From: Candidatus Adiutrix sp.
GTDB taxonomy: Bacteria > Desulfobacterota > Desulfarculia > Adiutricales > Adiutricaceae
Assembly (NCBI GenBank): GCA_031273445.1
Contig: JAISRV010000414.1
Location: 1 to 5,708, forward strand
Length of the DNA: 5,708 nt
Direction of reading: 5' to 3'
Position 1 is the stretch's first letter; each line of letters opens with the position of its first letter. The notes beneath the pieces were generated by a model that saw only the letters and a program-made list of their open reading frames with translations, ran no database searches and was not told where the DNA came from. Shown here piece after piece: positions 1-5,708 of this stretch. The translations under genes were made by a program, and so were the position numbers.

Positions 1-2028
1 ATCGGCCAACACGGCCGCGCCTGGGAGCATTATGACGCCGACGTGGTGGCCTGCGCCATGAAAGACTGGGCCCTGAGCCGGGGGGCCACCCACTACACCC
101 ACTGGTTTCAGCCCATGACCGGCCTCACCGCTGAAAAGCACGACGCCTTTCTGGCCCCGATGCCCGACGGAGCGGCCATCAGCGATTTTTCCGGCAAACA
201 CCTGATCAAGGGCGAGCCCGACGCCTCCTCCTTCCCTTCCGGCGGTCTGCGCTCAACCTTCGAGGCCAGGGGCTACACCGCCTGGGACCCGACCTCCCCC
301 GCCTTCGTCCTGCGCCACGGCGGCACGGTCACTCTCTGCATTCCCACGGTCTATTACTCCTACACCGGCGAATCCCTGGACCGTAAAACCCCGCTTTTGC
401 GCTCCGTGGCCGCCATCAGCCGCGAGGCCTCGCGGCTGATGAAGCTGATAGGCCTGTCCGACTGCGAATACGTGACCCCGCAGGTGGGGACGGAACAGGA
501 ATATTTTCTGGTGGATCGCCGGCTGGCCCAAAGGCGGCCCGACCTGGTCATGAGCGGCCGCACCCTTTTCGGGGCCCGCCCGGCCAAAGGCCAGCAGATG
601 AGCGACCACTTTTTCGCCGCCATTCCCCAGCGGGTGCTGGAGTTTATGAACGACGCCGAAAAGCGCCTTTTCGCCCTGGGCGTCCCCGTGCACACCCGCC
701 ATAACGAGGTGGCCCCTTGTCAGTATGAGGTGGCCCCCATTTTCGAATCAGTCAACGTGGCCATCGATCACAACATGCTGGTCATGGAAGTGCTGTCCCG
801 CACGGCCGAAGACCATGACCTGACCTGTCTTCTGCACGAAAAGCCCTTCAAATACGTCAACGGCTCAGGCAAGCACAACAACTGGTCGCTCATGGACAAC
901 ACCGGCCGCAACCTCTTGGATCCCGGGCATCATCCGGCGGAGAACCTGCCGTTCCTGGTGACCCTGGCCGCCATCATGCGCGCCATCCACCTCTACAGCC
1001 CGGTCTGGCGCATCGGCATCGCCGGGGCCGGCAACGACCACCGGCTCGGCGCCAACGAAGCGCCCCCGGCCATTGTCTCGGCCTATGTCGGCGGCGAAAT
1101 TGAGGGCGTCATCGACGCCGTCATCAACGGCGACGCCCCCGGCGAAAAAGGCCCCAACGCCTCCCGCCAGGTCGATCTGGGCGTCCATTCCCTCCCCAGC
1201 CTTTTCACTGATTCGTCCGACCGCAACCGCACCAGCCCCATGGCCTTCACCGGCAACAAGTTCGAATTCCGGGCCCTGGGCGCCTCCCAGTCGTCGGCGA
1301 CCATCAACATCGCCCTGAACGTGACCGTGGCCAGAACCATGAGCGACATTTCCGACGCCATTGAGAAAATCATGGCCGAAGGCAAAAGCGGGCGGGAGGC
1401 GGCCAGGGAGCTATTGCCCAAATTTTTTAAAGAACACCGGGTCACCGTCTTCAACGGCGACAACTACAGCGCCGAATGGGTGGATGAAGCGGCCCGCCGG
1501 GGGTTGCCGAACCTTAAGGATTCCGTTCAGGCCCTGGCCCTCTACGACACTCCGGCCATAATCGACGTCTTTGAAAGTCAGAAAGTTCTCTCCCGGCCGG
1601 AAATTCTGGCCCGCCAGCAAATCCTGCTGGAGGACTACATCGGCCGCCTCCTGATCGAAGCCGACCTGACGCTGAGCATGGGCCGCACCATCATTGAACC
1701 GGTGGGCCTCAAATCCCAAGACGCCCTGGCCGCCTCCGCCCTCAGGATCAGGGAACTGACCGGAAAAAACGGCGCGGAACTGAAAGCCTTCAACGAAATC
1801 AGCGCCCTGACCGAGGGGCTGTCCGAAGCCGTCACAGAGCTGGAAGAAGCCCTGGTCCGGGTCAGGGCGGTCCCCGACGAGCCGCCGCTGACCAAAGCCG
1901 CCGCGGCCCGCGACAACCTTTTGCCGGCCATGGCCAAATTGCGCGACTACGCCGACCGGCTCGAAAGCCGGGTTGAAGCCGACCTCTGGCCCTTCCCGAC
2001 CTACGCCGACATTTTCTGGTCCATCTAA
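1..2028 (+). CDS. glnN: Type III glutamine synthetase (GSIII), 5' end outside window
   Basis: Makes glutamine from glutamate, ammonia and ATP in the cytoplasm, the entry point of ammonia assimilation. The frame is open from base 1 and ends in TAA at 2026-2028, giving 675 codons. GSIII proteins are usually about 700-730 residues, so I infer that a few dozen N-terminal codons lie upstream. The GTG at 43 is internal, since the preceding codons are also GSIII-like. Visible family blocks are the catalytic glutamates in GTEQEYFLVD (487-516), RHNEVAPCQYEVAP (about 697-738), the nucleotide/glutamate-site block HEKPFKYVNGSGKHNNWSL (835-891), AGAGNDHRLGANEAPP (1021-1068), and NRTSPMAFTGNKFEFRALGA (1225-1284). 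The C-terminus ends in the DLWPFPTYADIF block typical of GSIII, so the 3' end is complete. No key residue appears to be missing. GSIII differs from GSI and GSII in length and in these insertions. No GlnB/GlnK gene is in view, and its promoter lies outside the window. Confidence 0.97.
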   Translation: MGQHGRAWEHYDADVVACAMKDWALSRGATHYTHWFQPMTGLTAEKHDAFLAPMPDGAAISDFSGKHLIKGEPDASSFPSGGLRSTFEARGYTAWDPTSPAFVLRHGGTVTLCIPTVYYSYTGESLDRKTPLLRSVAAISREASRLMKLIGLSDCEYVTPQVGTEQEYFLVDRRLAQRRPDLVMSGRTLFGARPAKGQQMSDHFFAAIPQRVLEFMNDAEKRLFALGVPVHTRHNEVAPCQYEVAPIFESVNVAIDHNMLVMEVLSRTAEDHDLTCLLHEKPFKYVNGSGKHNNWSLMDNTGRNLLDPGHHPAENLPFLVTLAAIMRAIHLYSPVWRIGIAGAGNDHRLGANEAPPAIVSAYVGGEIEGVIDAVINGDAPGEKGPNASRQVDLGVHSLPSLFTDSSDRNRTSPMAFTGNKFEFRALGASQSSATINIALNVTVARTMSDISDAIEKIMAEGKSGREAARELLPKFFKEHRVTVFNGDNYSAEWVDEAARRGLPNLKDSVQALALYDTPAIIDVFESQKVLSRPEILARQQILLEDYIGRLLIEADLTLSMGRTIIEPVGLKSQDALAASALRIRELTGKNGAELKAFNEISALTEGLSEAVTELEEALVRVRAVPDEPPLTKAAAARDNLLPAMAKLRDYADRLESRVEADLWPFPTYADIFWSI

Positions 2029-2068
2029 ACAAACAGGCCGCCGGCCGGACGCGAAACCGGGGCCTTTG

Positions 2069-2113
2069 CGGCGCGAGCCGGCTGAAAATCGTGTTTTCAG
2101 CCGGCTCGCGCCG
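2069..2113. repeat. Perfect 20-bp inverted repeat downstream of glnN
   Basis: The arms at 2069-2088 and 2094-2113 are exact reverse complements around the 5-base loop TCGTG, and a G-T wobble can add one more pair (2068/2114). The outer 14-16 pairs are G/C-dominated and the innermost four are A-T. It starts 40 bases after the glnN stop codon. As RNA it would be a very stable hairpin that could protect the 3' end of glnN mRNA. No T tract follows, so it is not a standard intrinsic terminator. It could also be a copy of an interspersed palindromic repeat or a protein-binding dyad. The structure is seen directly, while the role is inferred. Confidence 0.9.
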
Positions 2114-2120
2114 TGCGTGG

Positions 2121-2137
2121 GGCCGCGGGGCGCGGCC
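2121..2137. repeat. Short GC-only hairpin
   Basis: GGCCGCG (2121-2127) and CGCGGCC (2131-2137) form a perfect 7-bp stem around a GGG loop. It lies seven bases after the long inverted repeat. Short stems like this arise often by chance in GC-rich DNA, so a function is uncertain. Confidence 0.45.
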
Positions 2138-2147
2138 GCGACTGAAA

Positions 2148-2187
2148 AACGCCTCGGCTGTCGGCTGAAAGGCGTTGAATTTTTTTT
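2148..2187 (+). terminator. Candidate intrinsic terminator (7-bp stem, T8)
   Basis: AACGCCT (2148-2154) pairs exactly with AGGCGTT (2170-2176) across a 15-base loop that holds a tandem CGGCTG-T-CGGCTG. Three bases later comes an unbroken T8 run at 2180-2187. Stem followed by a T tract is the intrinsic terminator pattern, and the location 120 bases past the glnN stop fits the end of the glnN transcript. The loop is long and the stem short, so strength is uncertain. The same T-rich stretch may also be part of the promoter candidate at 2175-2203. Confidence 0.5.
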
Positions 2188-2203
2188 GAAATGGGTATAT
2201 GCT
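2175..2203 (+). promoter_or_regulatory. Possible sigma-70-type promoter upstream of the SulP gene
   Basis: TTGAAT (2175-2180) resembles a -35 box at 4 of 6 positions. After a 17-base spacer, TATGCT (2198-2203) resembles a -10 box at 4 of 6 positions. The predicted start would fall near 2209-2211, right at the base of the next hairpin. That would make a long leader of about 130 bases before the transporter, or a very short terminated transcript. The T-rich spacer is common near promoters but also belongs to the T8 tract of the preceding terminator candidate, so this call is tentative. Confidence 0.35.
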
Positions 2204-2209
2204 CCTTTT

Positions 2210-2240
2210 CCCCGGTTCGCGAGACCAGGGCTTTTTTTTT
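2210..2240 (+). terminator. Candidate intrinsic terminator or attenuator (hairpin, T9)
   Basis: CCC (2210-2212) pairs with GGG (2228-2230). After one C-A mismatch, GGTT (2214-2217) pairs with GACC (2223-2226) including one T-G wobble, leaving the loop CGCGA. One base later comes an uninterrupted T9 run at 2232-2240, the longest T run in the window. It lies about 100 bases before the transporter start. It may be a second terminator for glnN, the end of a short RNA begun at the promoter candidate just upstream, or an attenuator in the transporter leader. Confidence 0.5.
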
Positions 2241-2287
2241 GCGGGCGAGGCCGGCGCGGTCCGCCCGCTGTTTCCGCCGGGGGGCGG
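2241..2287 (+). other. GC-rich hairpins in the region leading to the SulP gene
   Basis: GCGGGCG (2241-2247) pairs perfectly with CGCCCGC (2262-2268) over a 14-base loop. CCGCC (2274-2278) then pairs with GGCGG (2283-2287) over a GGGG loop. Part of the first stem's 3' arm (2264-2268) could instead pair with GCGGG at 2284-2288, so the two hairpins are partly mutually exclusive. I recognise no known riboswitch. From 2288 to the start codon the sequence is GC-rich and I see nothing further except the weak AAGG at 2322-2325. Confidence 0.3.
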
Positions 2288-2342
2288 GCCGCCGCCTCCG
2301 GCGCCGCCGTTTATCATCTTCAAGGCCTCCGTGGTGCGCGTT

Positions 2343-4040
2343 ATGTCCAGTCGTTTCTTTTATCCCAAACTCTTAAGCTGCCTGAAACAGTATTCCGGGG
2401 CCACCCTCCGCAAAGACGCCCTGGCCGGCCTGGCGGTGGGCCTGGTGGCCGTTCCCCTGGCCATCGCCTTTGCCGTCGCCGCGGGCGTCAGCCCGGAAAA
2501 AGGCCTGATCACGGCCGTGACGGCCGGCTTTCTGACCTCCCTTCTGGGGGGCTCGCGCGTGGCCATAGGCGGCCCCACCGGGGCCTTCGTCGTCATCATC
2601 CTGGCCGTCGTCCAGCAATACGGGCTGAGCGGCCTCATCATCTGCACCATCATGGCCGGGGTCATTCTCCTGATCATGGGTCTATTGCGGCTGGGAGCCT
2701 TCATCAACTACGTCCCCTACCCGCTGATAAGCGGCTTCACCAGCGGCATCGCCCTCATGATCTTTTCGACCCAACTGAAAGATTTCCTGGGTCTGCCTCC
2801 GGGCGGCGCGGAATCGGGCTTCATCGCCTCGCTGCGCTCGGTCATAACGGGTCTCGGCGATATTCACGGGCCGACCCTGGCGCTGTCGGCCTTCTCTTTT
2901 CTGGCCATCGCCTTCTGGCCGAAACGCTGGCGCGGGGCGGCGCCCGGCCCCGTGGCCATACTGATTCTGGCGACCTTCGTCAGTTGGCTTTTCAACTTGC
3001 CCGTGGCCACCGTCGGCAGCCGCTTCCCTGGCTTTCAGGGCGGTTGGCCCGGTTTTCAGATGCCCGCCTTCAACCTGGAAACCTTCAACTTTCTGTTGGG
3101 CCCGGCGGTGACCATCGCCCTGTTGGGGGCCATAGAATCGCTTTTGTGCGCCGTGGCGGCCGACGGCATGATCGGCGACAAGCACGACCCCAACCAGGAA
3201 CTGATGGCCCAGGGCCTCGCCAACATCGTCGCCCCCTTTTTCGGGGGCCTGCCGGCCACCGGGGCCATCGCCCGCACGGCCGCCAACATCAGAAACGGCG
3301 GGCTCACGCCGGTGTCGGGCCTGATCCACGCCCTGGTCTGCCTGTTGGTGCTTTTAGCGGCCACGCCCTTGGCCAGGGCCGTGCCCCTGGCCGTGCTTTC
3401 GGCCATTCTCATGACGGTGGCCATCAATATGGGCCAGTGGCGGGAATTTTTACGCCTCAAAAGCTACCCTAAAAGCGACGACGCCGTCTTTTTGCTCACT
3501 TTTTTTCTGACCATCATCTTCGATCTGACCGTGGCCGTGGAAGTGGGCATGATCACGGCCGCGATTCTCTTCATCAAACGCATGGCCAACCAGACCAACG
3601 TGGACATGCGGCCCCTGGCGCTGGCCGTCGACGAAATGGATTTCGACGACCCCCGCCAGGGCGTCAACGAGGAAATCATGATCCTGCGGATTCAGGGCGA
3701 ATTGTTTTTCGGCGCGGCCCAGAAACTGCAAACGGCCATGCGCTGTCTGGCCCAAAAACCCAAAGTGCTGATCCTCAAAATGAAATACGTCTTTTCCCTG
3801 GACGCTTCTTCCTTGGTCATTTTAAATGAACTGATCGAAGGGGCCCGGAGGCGGGGCATTACGGTCTATATTTCCGGCCTGACCAGGCAGCCGCTGGAGG
3901 CGGCGAAAAAGTCCGGGCTGCTGCGGCGCCTGGGCGCGGAGTCGTTTTTCAACGATCAGGCCGCGGCGGTGGAGGCGGCCTGCCGGCTCCTGGAAAAATC
4001 GTCGGAAGAGGCGGAAGGCCGGACGGACGGCGGACATTAA
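2343..4040 (+). CDS. SulP family anion transporter with C-terminal STAS domain
   Basis: Inner-membrane transporter of the SLC26/SulP family, whose members carry sulfate, bicarbonate, dicarboxylates or other anions. The substrate cannot be read from sequence alone. From ATG 2343 it is 565 residues, a normal length. LKQYSGATLRKDALAGLAVG (residues 14-33) is the usual family opening. Many hydrophobic helices follow up to about residue 412, with the GGPTGAF motif (76-82), ALLGAIESLLCAVAADGM (259-276) and FFGGLPATGAIARTAANI (299-316). The STAS domain spans about 445-555, with FSLDASSLVIL (484-494) as the conserved loop that can carry a phosphorylatable serine in STAS proteins. The frame stays open upstream to ATG 2199, but that extension is Pro/Gly-rich, unlike the family, and is encoded by the terminator hairpin and GC hairpins, so I reject it. 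ATG 2343 has no good Shine-Dalgarno; GTG 2331 with AAGG at 2322-2325 is an alternative adding four residues. Candidate regulatory structures lie upstream at 2148-2287. No convincing terminator follows the gene. Confidence 0.95.
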   Translation: MSSRFFYPKLLSCLKQYSGATLRKDALAGLAVGLVAVPLAIAFAVAAGVSPEKGLITAVTAGFLTSLLGGSRVAIGGPTGAFVVIILAVVQQYGLSGLIICTIMAGVILLIMGLLRLGAFINYVPYPLISGFTSGIALMIFSTQLKDFLGLPPGGAESGFIASLRSVITGLGDIHGPTLALSAFSFLAIAFWPKRWRGAAPGPVAILILATFVSWLFNLPVATVGSRFPGFQGGWPGFQMPAFNLETFNFLLGPAVTIALLGAIESLLCAVAADGMIGDKHDPNQELMAQGLANIVAPFFGGLPATGAIARTAANIRNGGLTPVSGLIHALVCLLVLLAATPLARAVPLAVLSAILMTVAINMGQWREFLRLKSYPKSDDAVFLLTFFLTIIFDLTVAVEVGMITAAILFIKRMANQTNVDMRPLALAVDEMDFDDPRQGVNEEIMILRIQGELFFGAAQKLQTAMRCLAQKPKVLILKMKYVFSLDASSLVILNELIEGARRRGITVYISGLTRQPLEAAKKSGLLRRLGAESFFNDQAAAVEAACRLLEKSSEEAEGRTDGGH

Positions 4041-4124
4041 AAAGGCCGACGCGCGCCCCAAGGCCCGGCCGCCCCGGCCAAGCCGGCGCGAAGCAATAAA
4101 AACTACCCGCTGAGGCCGGCATTA

Positions 4125-4133
4125 TGCTATAAT
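4125..4133 (+). promoter_or_regulatory. Extended -10 promoter of the diguanylate cyclase gene
   Basis: TGCTATAAT at 4125-4133 is an exact TGn plus TATAAT extended -10 element. No recognisable -35 box lies 16-18 bases upstream, as expected for an extended -10 promoter. Transcription would begin near 4140, giving a 5' leader of about 60 bases with no recognised riboswitch. The rest of the 4041-4200 spacer is GC-rich up to about 4090 (weak CGCGCC/GGCGCG pairing at 4052-4057 and 4085-4090, no T tract), then AT-rich. Confidence 0.75.
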
Positions 4134-4200
4134 CCGTAATTGATTCATAAAAATCGCCGGGCCGCTCATAAACCCAAAAACGTCAAGGGCGAGTATTAAA

Positions 4201-5421
4201 ATGCGCGAAATTTTGTATCCTCTGGTTAATGTGGACGTAAAAACTTTGATCGCCGTTCTGTTCTGGGGCAACCTGGTTTCAGTCGTGCTGGTTTTTTCCT
4301 ATCGCCTTTTCAGCAGCCGGCATATAACCGACCGGGTGCTGGCGGCTCATTTCATCCTGGGCAAGGCCTTTCAGTGCGCGGCTTACTTTTTCCTCTTTTT
4401 CCGCAACGCCCTGCCGGACCTGTTGTCGGTCAACCTGGGCAACACCCTCCTGATGATAGGCTTCTATTGGGAAGCGCTGGCCATGATGACCATAATCAAA
4501 ATCACCGGCAAAAAAACGCACCGCCTGGTGACCATGATCATGATCATCTCGGTCGTCGTCTTCAACGCCGTCGAGGCCGCCCGGCCCGATTCCTCGCTGC
4601 GGGTCATCACCGCCTCTTTCTGCGTCTTCGCCATGCTGATCGCCCCCAACATCTGGCTCATTTGCTCCAAAGACCCCAGCAACTTCAAAAAACTCATCGG
4701 GTGCTTCTATTCGGTCGTGCTCGTGCTTTTGCTGCCGCGCATAGTTTACGCCATGTTCCACCATGTCGACATTCTGACCAATTTCCTAATCCAGACCATG
4801 ACCTTCCTGGCCCTGGCCATGTTGATGATCTTCAGCCTCCCGGCCTATATTCTGCTGATGAAGGAAGACTCGGATCTGGCCATAATCACCCTGGCCACCA
4901 CCGACGCCCTGACGGGCCTGCCCAACCGCCACTTCTTTCTGGATTCGGCGGAAAGAGTCTTCAACCGGCACCGCGGGGAAGGCTCTCCGCTGGCCCTCAT
5001 CTTCTGGGACATAGACCACTTCAAAAAAATAAACGACGCCCACGGCCACGTTTTCGGCGACTCGGTGCTGGTGCGTCTGGGCGCGATCGTGCGCGAGAGC
5101 CTGCGGGCGGTCGACCTGGCCTGCCGTTACGGCGGCGAAGAATTCATAGCCCTTTTGCCTAAGGCCGATGCCGTCATCGCCGAAAAAGTGGCCAAAAGAA
5201 TCATGGAACAAATCGCCAAATCGTCTTTTCCCCAACATCCGGAGTTCAGCTTCACCGCCAGCATCGGCATCACCGACGGCGTCCCCAACCCTGACGACAC
5301 ACTGGAAGATTTCATCAAACAAGCCGACGCGGCCATGTATGAAGCCAAAAACGCCGGCCGCAACAGAATCGCCAAGAGCCCCGCCGGTAAAATACCTGAA
5401 AATGAAATAAAATGTAAATGA
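4201..5421 (+). CDS. Membrane-anchored diguanylate cyclase (GGDEF domain)
   Basis: Predicted to make the second messenger c-di-GMP from two GTP at the inner membrane. The 406-residue protein has an N-terminal half with about seven hydrophobic segments (roughly residues 17-36, 47-67, 77-98, 108-124, 136-156, 165-187 and 194-220). I cannot assign this half to a named sensor family. A short linker leads to the GGDEF domain from TTDALTGLPNRHFF (233-246) to about residue 391. Active-site features are intact: metal-binding Asp in FWDIDHFKKIND (268-279), and GGEEF (311-315, nt 5131-5145), an accepted active form. RAVD (302-305), five residues before GGEEF, is a complete RxxD inhibitory I-site, so product feedback is likely. 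No EAL or HD-GYP domain is present, so it is probably a cyclase only. ATG 4201 is chosen because AAGGG at 4185-4189 and GGCGAG at 4188-4193 lie upstream, with the extended -10 promoter about 70 bases before. The next gene follows closely and is probably co-transcribed. The signal sensed is unknown. Confidence 0.95.
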   Translation: MREILYPLVNVDVKTLIAVLFWGNLVSVVLVFSYRLFSSRHITDRVLAAHFILGKAFQCAAYFFLFFRNALPDLLSVNLGNTLLMIGFYWEALAMMTIIKITGKKTHRLVTMIMIISVVVFNAVEAARPDSSLRVITASFCVFAMLIAPNIWLICSKDPSNFKKLIGCFYSVVLVLLLPRIVYAMFHHVDILTNFLIQTMTFLALAMLMIFSLPAYILLMKEDSDLAIITLATTDALTGLPNRHFFLDSAERVFNRHRGEGSPLALIFWDIDHFKKINDAHGHVFGDSVLVRLGAIVRESLRAVDLACRYGGEEFIALLPKADAVIAEKVAKRIMEQIAKSSFPQHPEFSFTASIGITDGVPNPDDTLEDFIKQADAAMYEAKNAGRNRIAKSPAGKIPENEIKCK

Positions 5422-5447
5422 TCGGCTTGGCTGACTGGGTAGCGGCT

Positions 5448-5708
5448 ATGACCGAAGACATAAAAACAGGCCGGCCGGGCGCCGCCTTCAGGTTCGGTTT
5501 CATTCCAACTCCCGATTTCGCTCTCACGGCCTTCACCGCGTTCATCGAAACGCTGCGCCAGGCGGCCGAAGCCGGAGGCGGCCCCGCCGCAAGGTCTTCA
5601 GTCCATTGGGAAGTCATGAGCGTGACGGACGCGCTGATCCGCTCCAGCTGCGGGGTGGAATTAAAGCCGGACAGCCCGCTGCGCGACCCGGCCGCCTTTG
5701 ACTACGTC
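5448..5708 (+). CDS. GlxA-like regulator N-terminus (DJ-1/PfpI-like domain), 3' end outside window
   Basis: The open frame runs to the window edge with no stop, 87 codons from ATG 5448. It reads FRFGFIPTPDFALTAFTAFI, then VHWEVMSVTDALIRSSCGVE and LKPDSPLRDPAAFDYV. This order matches the start of GlxA-type regulators: a hydrophobic first strand (FGFIPTPDFAL), a helix around TAFIETLRQAAEAGG, a WEVMS strand, a small-residue 'S-CGVELKPD' loop, and an 'FDYV' strand that usually leads to a V-V-GG motif. Such proteins carry a catalytically inactive amidotransferase-like sensor domain followed by an AraC-type DNA-binding domain. The DNA-binding part would lie beyond the window, so this remains inference. 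An in-frame ATG at 5418 overlaps the cyclase stop as ATGA. I prefer 5448 because the codons between them (TTG, GCT, GTA) are unusual for this region and GGGTAG precedes 5448 at a suitable distance. Probably translated from the cyclase transcript. Confidence 0.7.
   Translation, partial: MTEDIKTGRPGAAFRFGFIPTPDFALTAFTAFIETLRQAAEAGGGPAARSSVHWEVMSVTDALIRSSCGVELKPDSPLRDPAAFDYV

Noticed and set aside
2199..2342. N-terminal extension of the SulP gene from ATG 2199
   Set aside because: The 48 extra residues are Pro/Gly/Ala-rich, match nothing in the family, and are encoded by the T9 hairpin and GC hairpins. SulP similarity begins only after ATG 2343.
1973..3472. Long 499-codon open frame overlapping glnN and sulP in another + frame
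   Set aside because: The product is Arg/Gly/Pro/His-rich with no family motif, and it lies over two clear genes. It is a shadow of GC-rich third positions.
4041..4100. Terminator after the SulP gene
   Set aside because: Only weak GC pairings are present and no T tract follows, just an A-rich stretch, so I do not call one.
4140..4200. c-di-GMP riboswitch in the leader of the diguanylate cyclase gene
   Set aside because: The leader is only about 60 bases and lacks the conserved cores of the class I or II c-di-GMP riboswitches.
4534..4547. 14-base palindrome ATGATCATGATCAT inside the cyclase gene
   Set aside because: It encodes an M-I-M-I run in a membrane helix, so simple codon repetition explains it.
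253..5617. Many open frames of 70-215 codons on the minus strand
   Set aside because: Each one lies mostly or wholly opposite a well-supported + strand gene, and their products are low-complexity, without recognisable domains or ribosome sites.

Overview
The window is a GC-rich bacterial chromosomal segment with four protein genes, all on the + strand. In order they are the 3' part of a type III glutamine synthetase (glnN), a SulP-family anion transporter with a C-terminal STAS domain, a membrane-anchored diguanylate cyclase, and the 5' end of a GlxA-like regulator. Third codon positions are mostly G or C, but Lys is usually AAA and Glu usually GAA. The protein families and the T-rich promoter and terminator stretches fit a Gram-negative bacterium, possibly Desulfobacterota or another deltaproteobacterial lineage. 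That placement is an impression from style, not a result. I see no tRNA, rRNA, CRISPR array, insertion sequence or phage gene.

Layout. Positions 1-2028 hold glnN, cut off at its 5' end by the window edge. Positions 2029-2342 have no gene but are rich in structure: a perfect 20-bp inverted repeat (2069-2113), a short GC hairpin (2121-2137), two hairpins followed by T8 and T9 tracts (2148-2187 and 2210-2240), a possible promoter lying between those two (2175-2203), and further GC hairpins leading into the transporter. Positions 2343-4040 hold the SulP transporter. Positions 4041-4200 are a short spacer with a very good extended -10 promoter (TGCTATAAT, 4125-4133). Positions 4201-5421 hold the diguanylate cyclase. 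The GlxA-like gene starts at about 5448 (or 5418, overlapping the cyclase stop) and runs off the window.

How the genes relate. glnN and the transporter are probably separate transcription units, because terminator-like structures lie between them. The cyclase has its own promoter. The GlxA-like gene follows it with no room for a terminator, so these two are probably co-transcribed. The four functions are ammonia assimilation, anion uptake, c-di-GMP synthesis and transcription control. They do not make up a pathway I recognise, and I found no clear new multi-gene system. The most unusual part is the structured 2029-2342 intergenic region.
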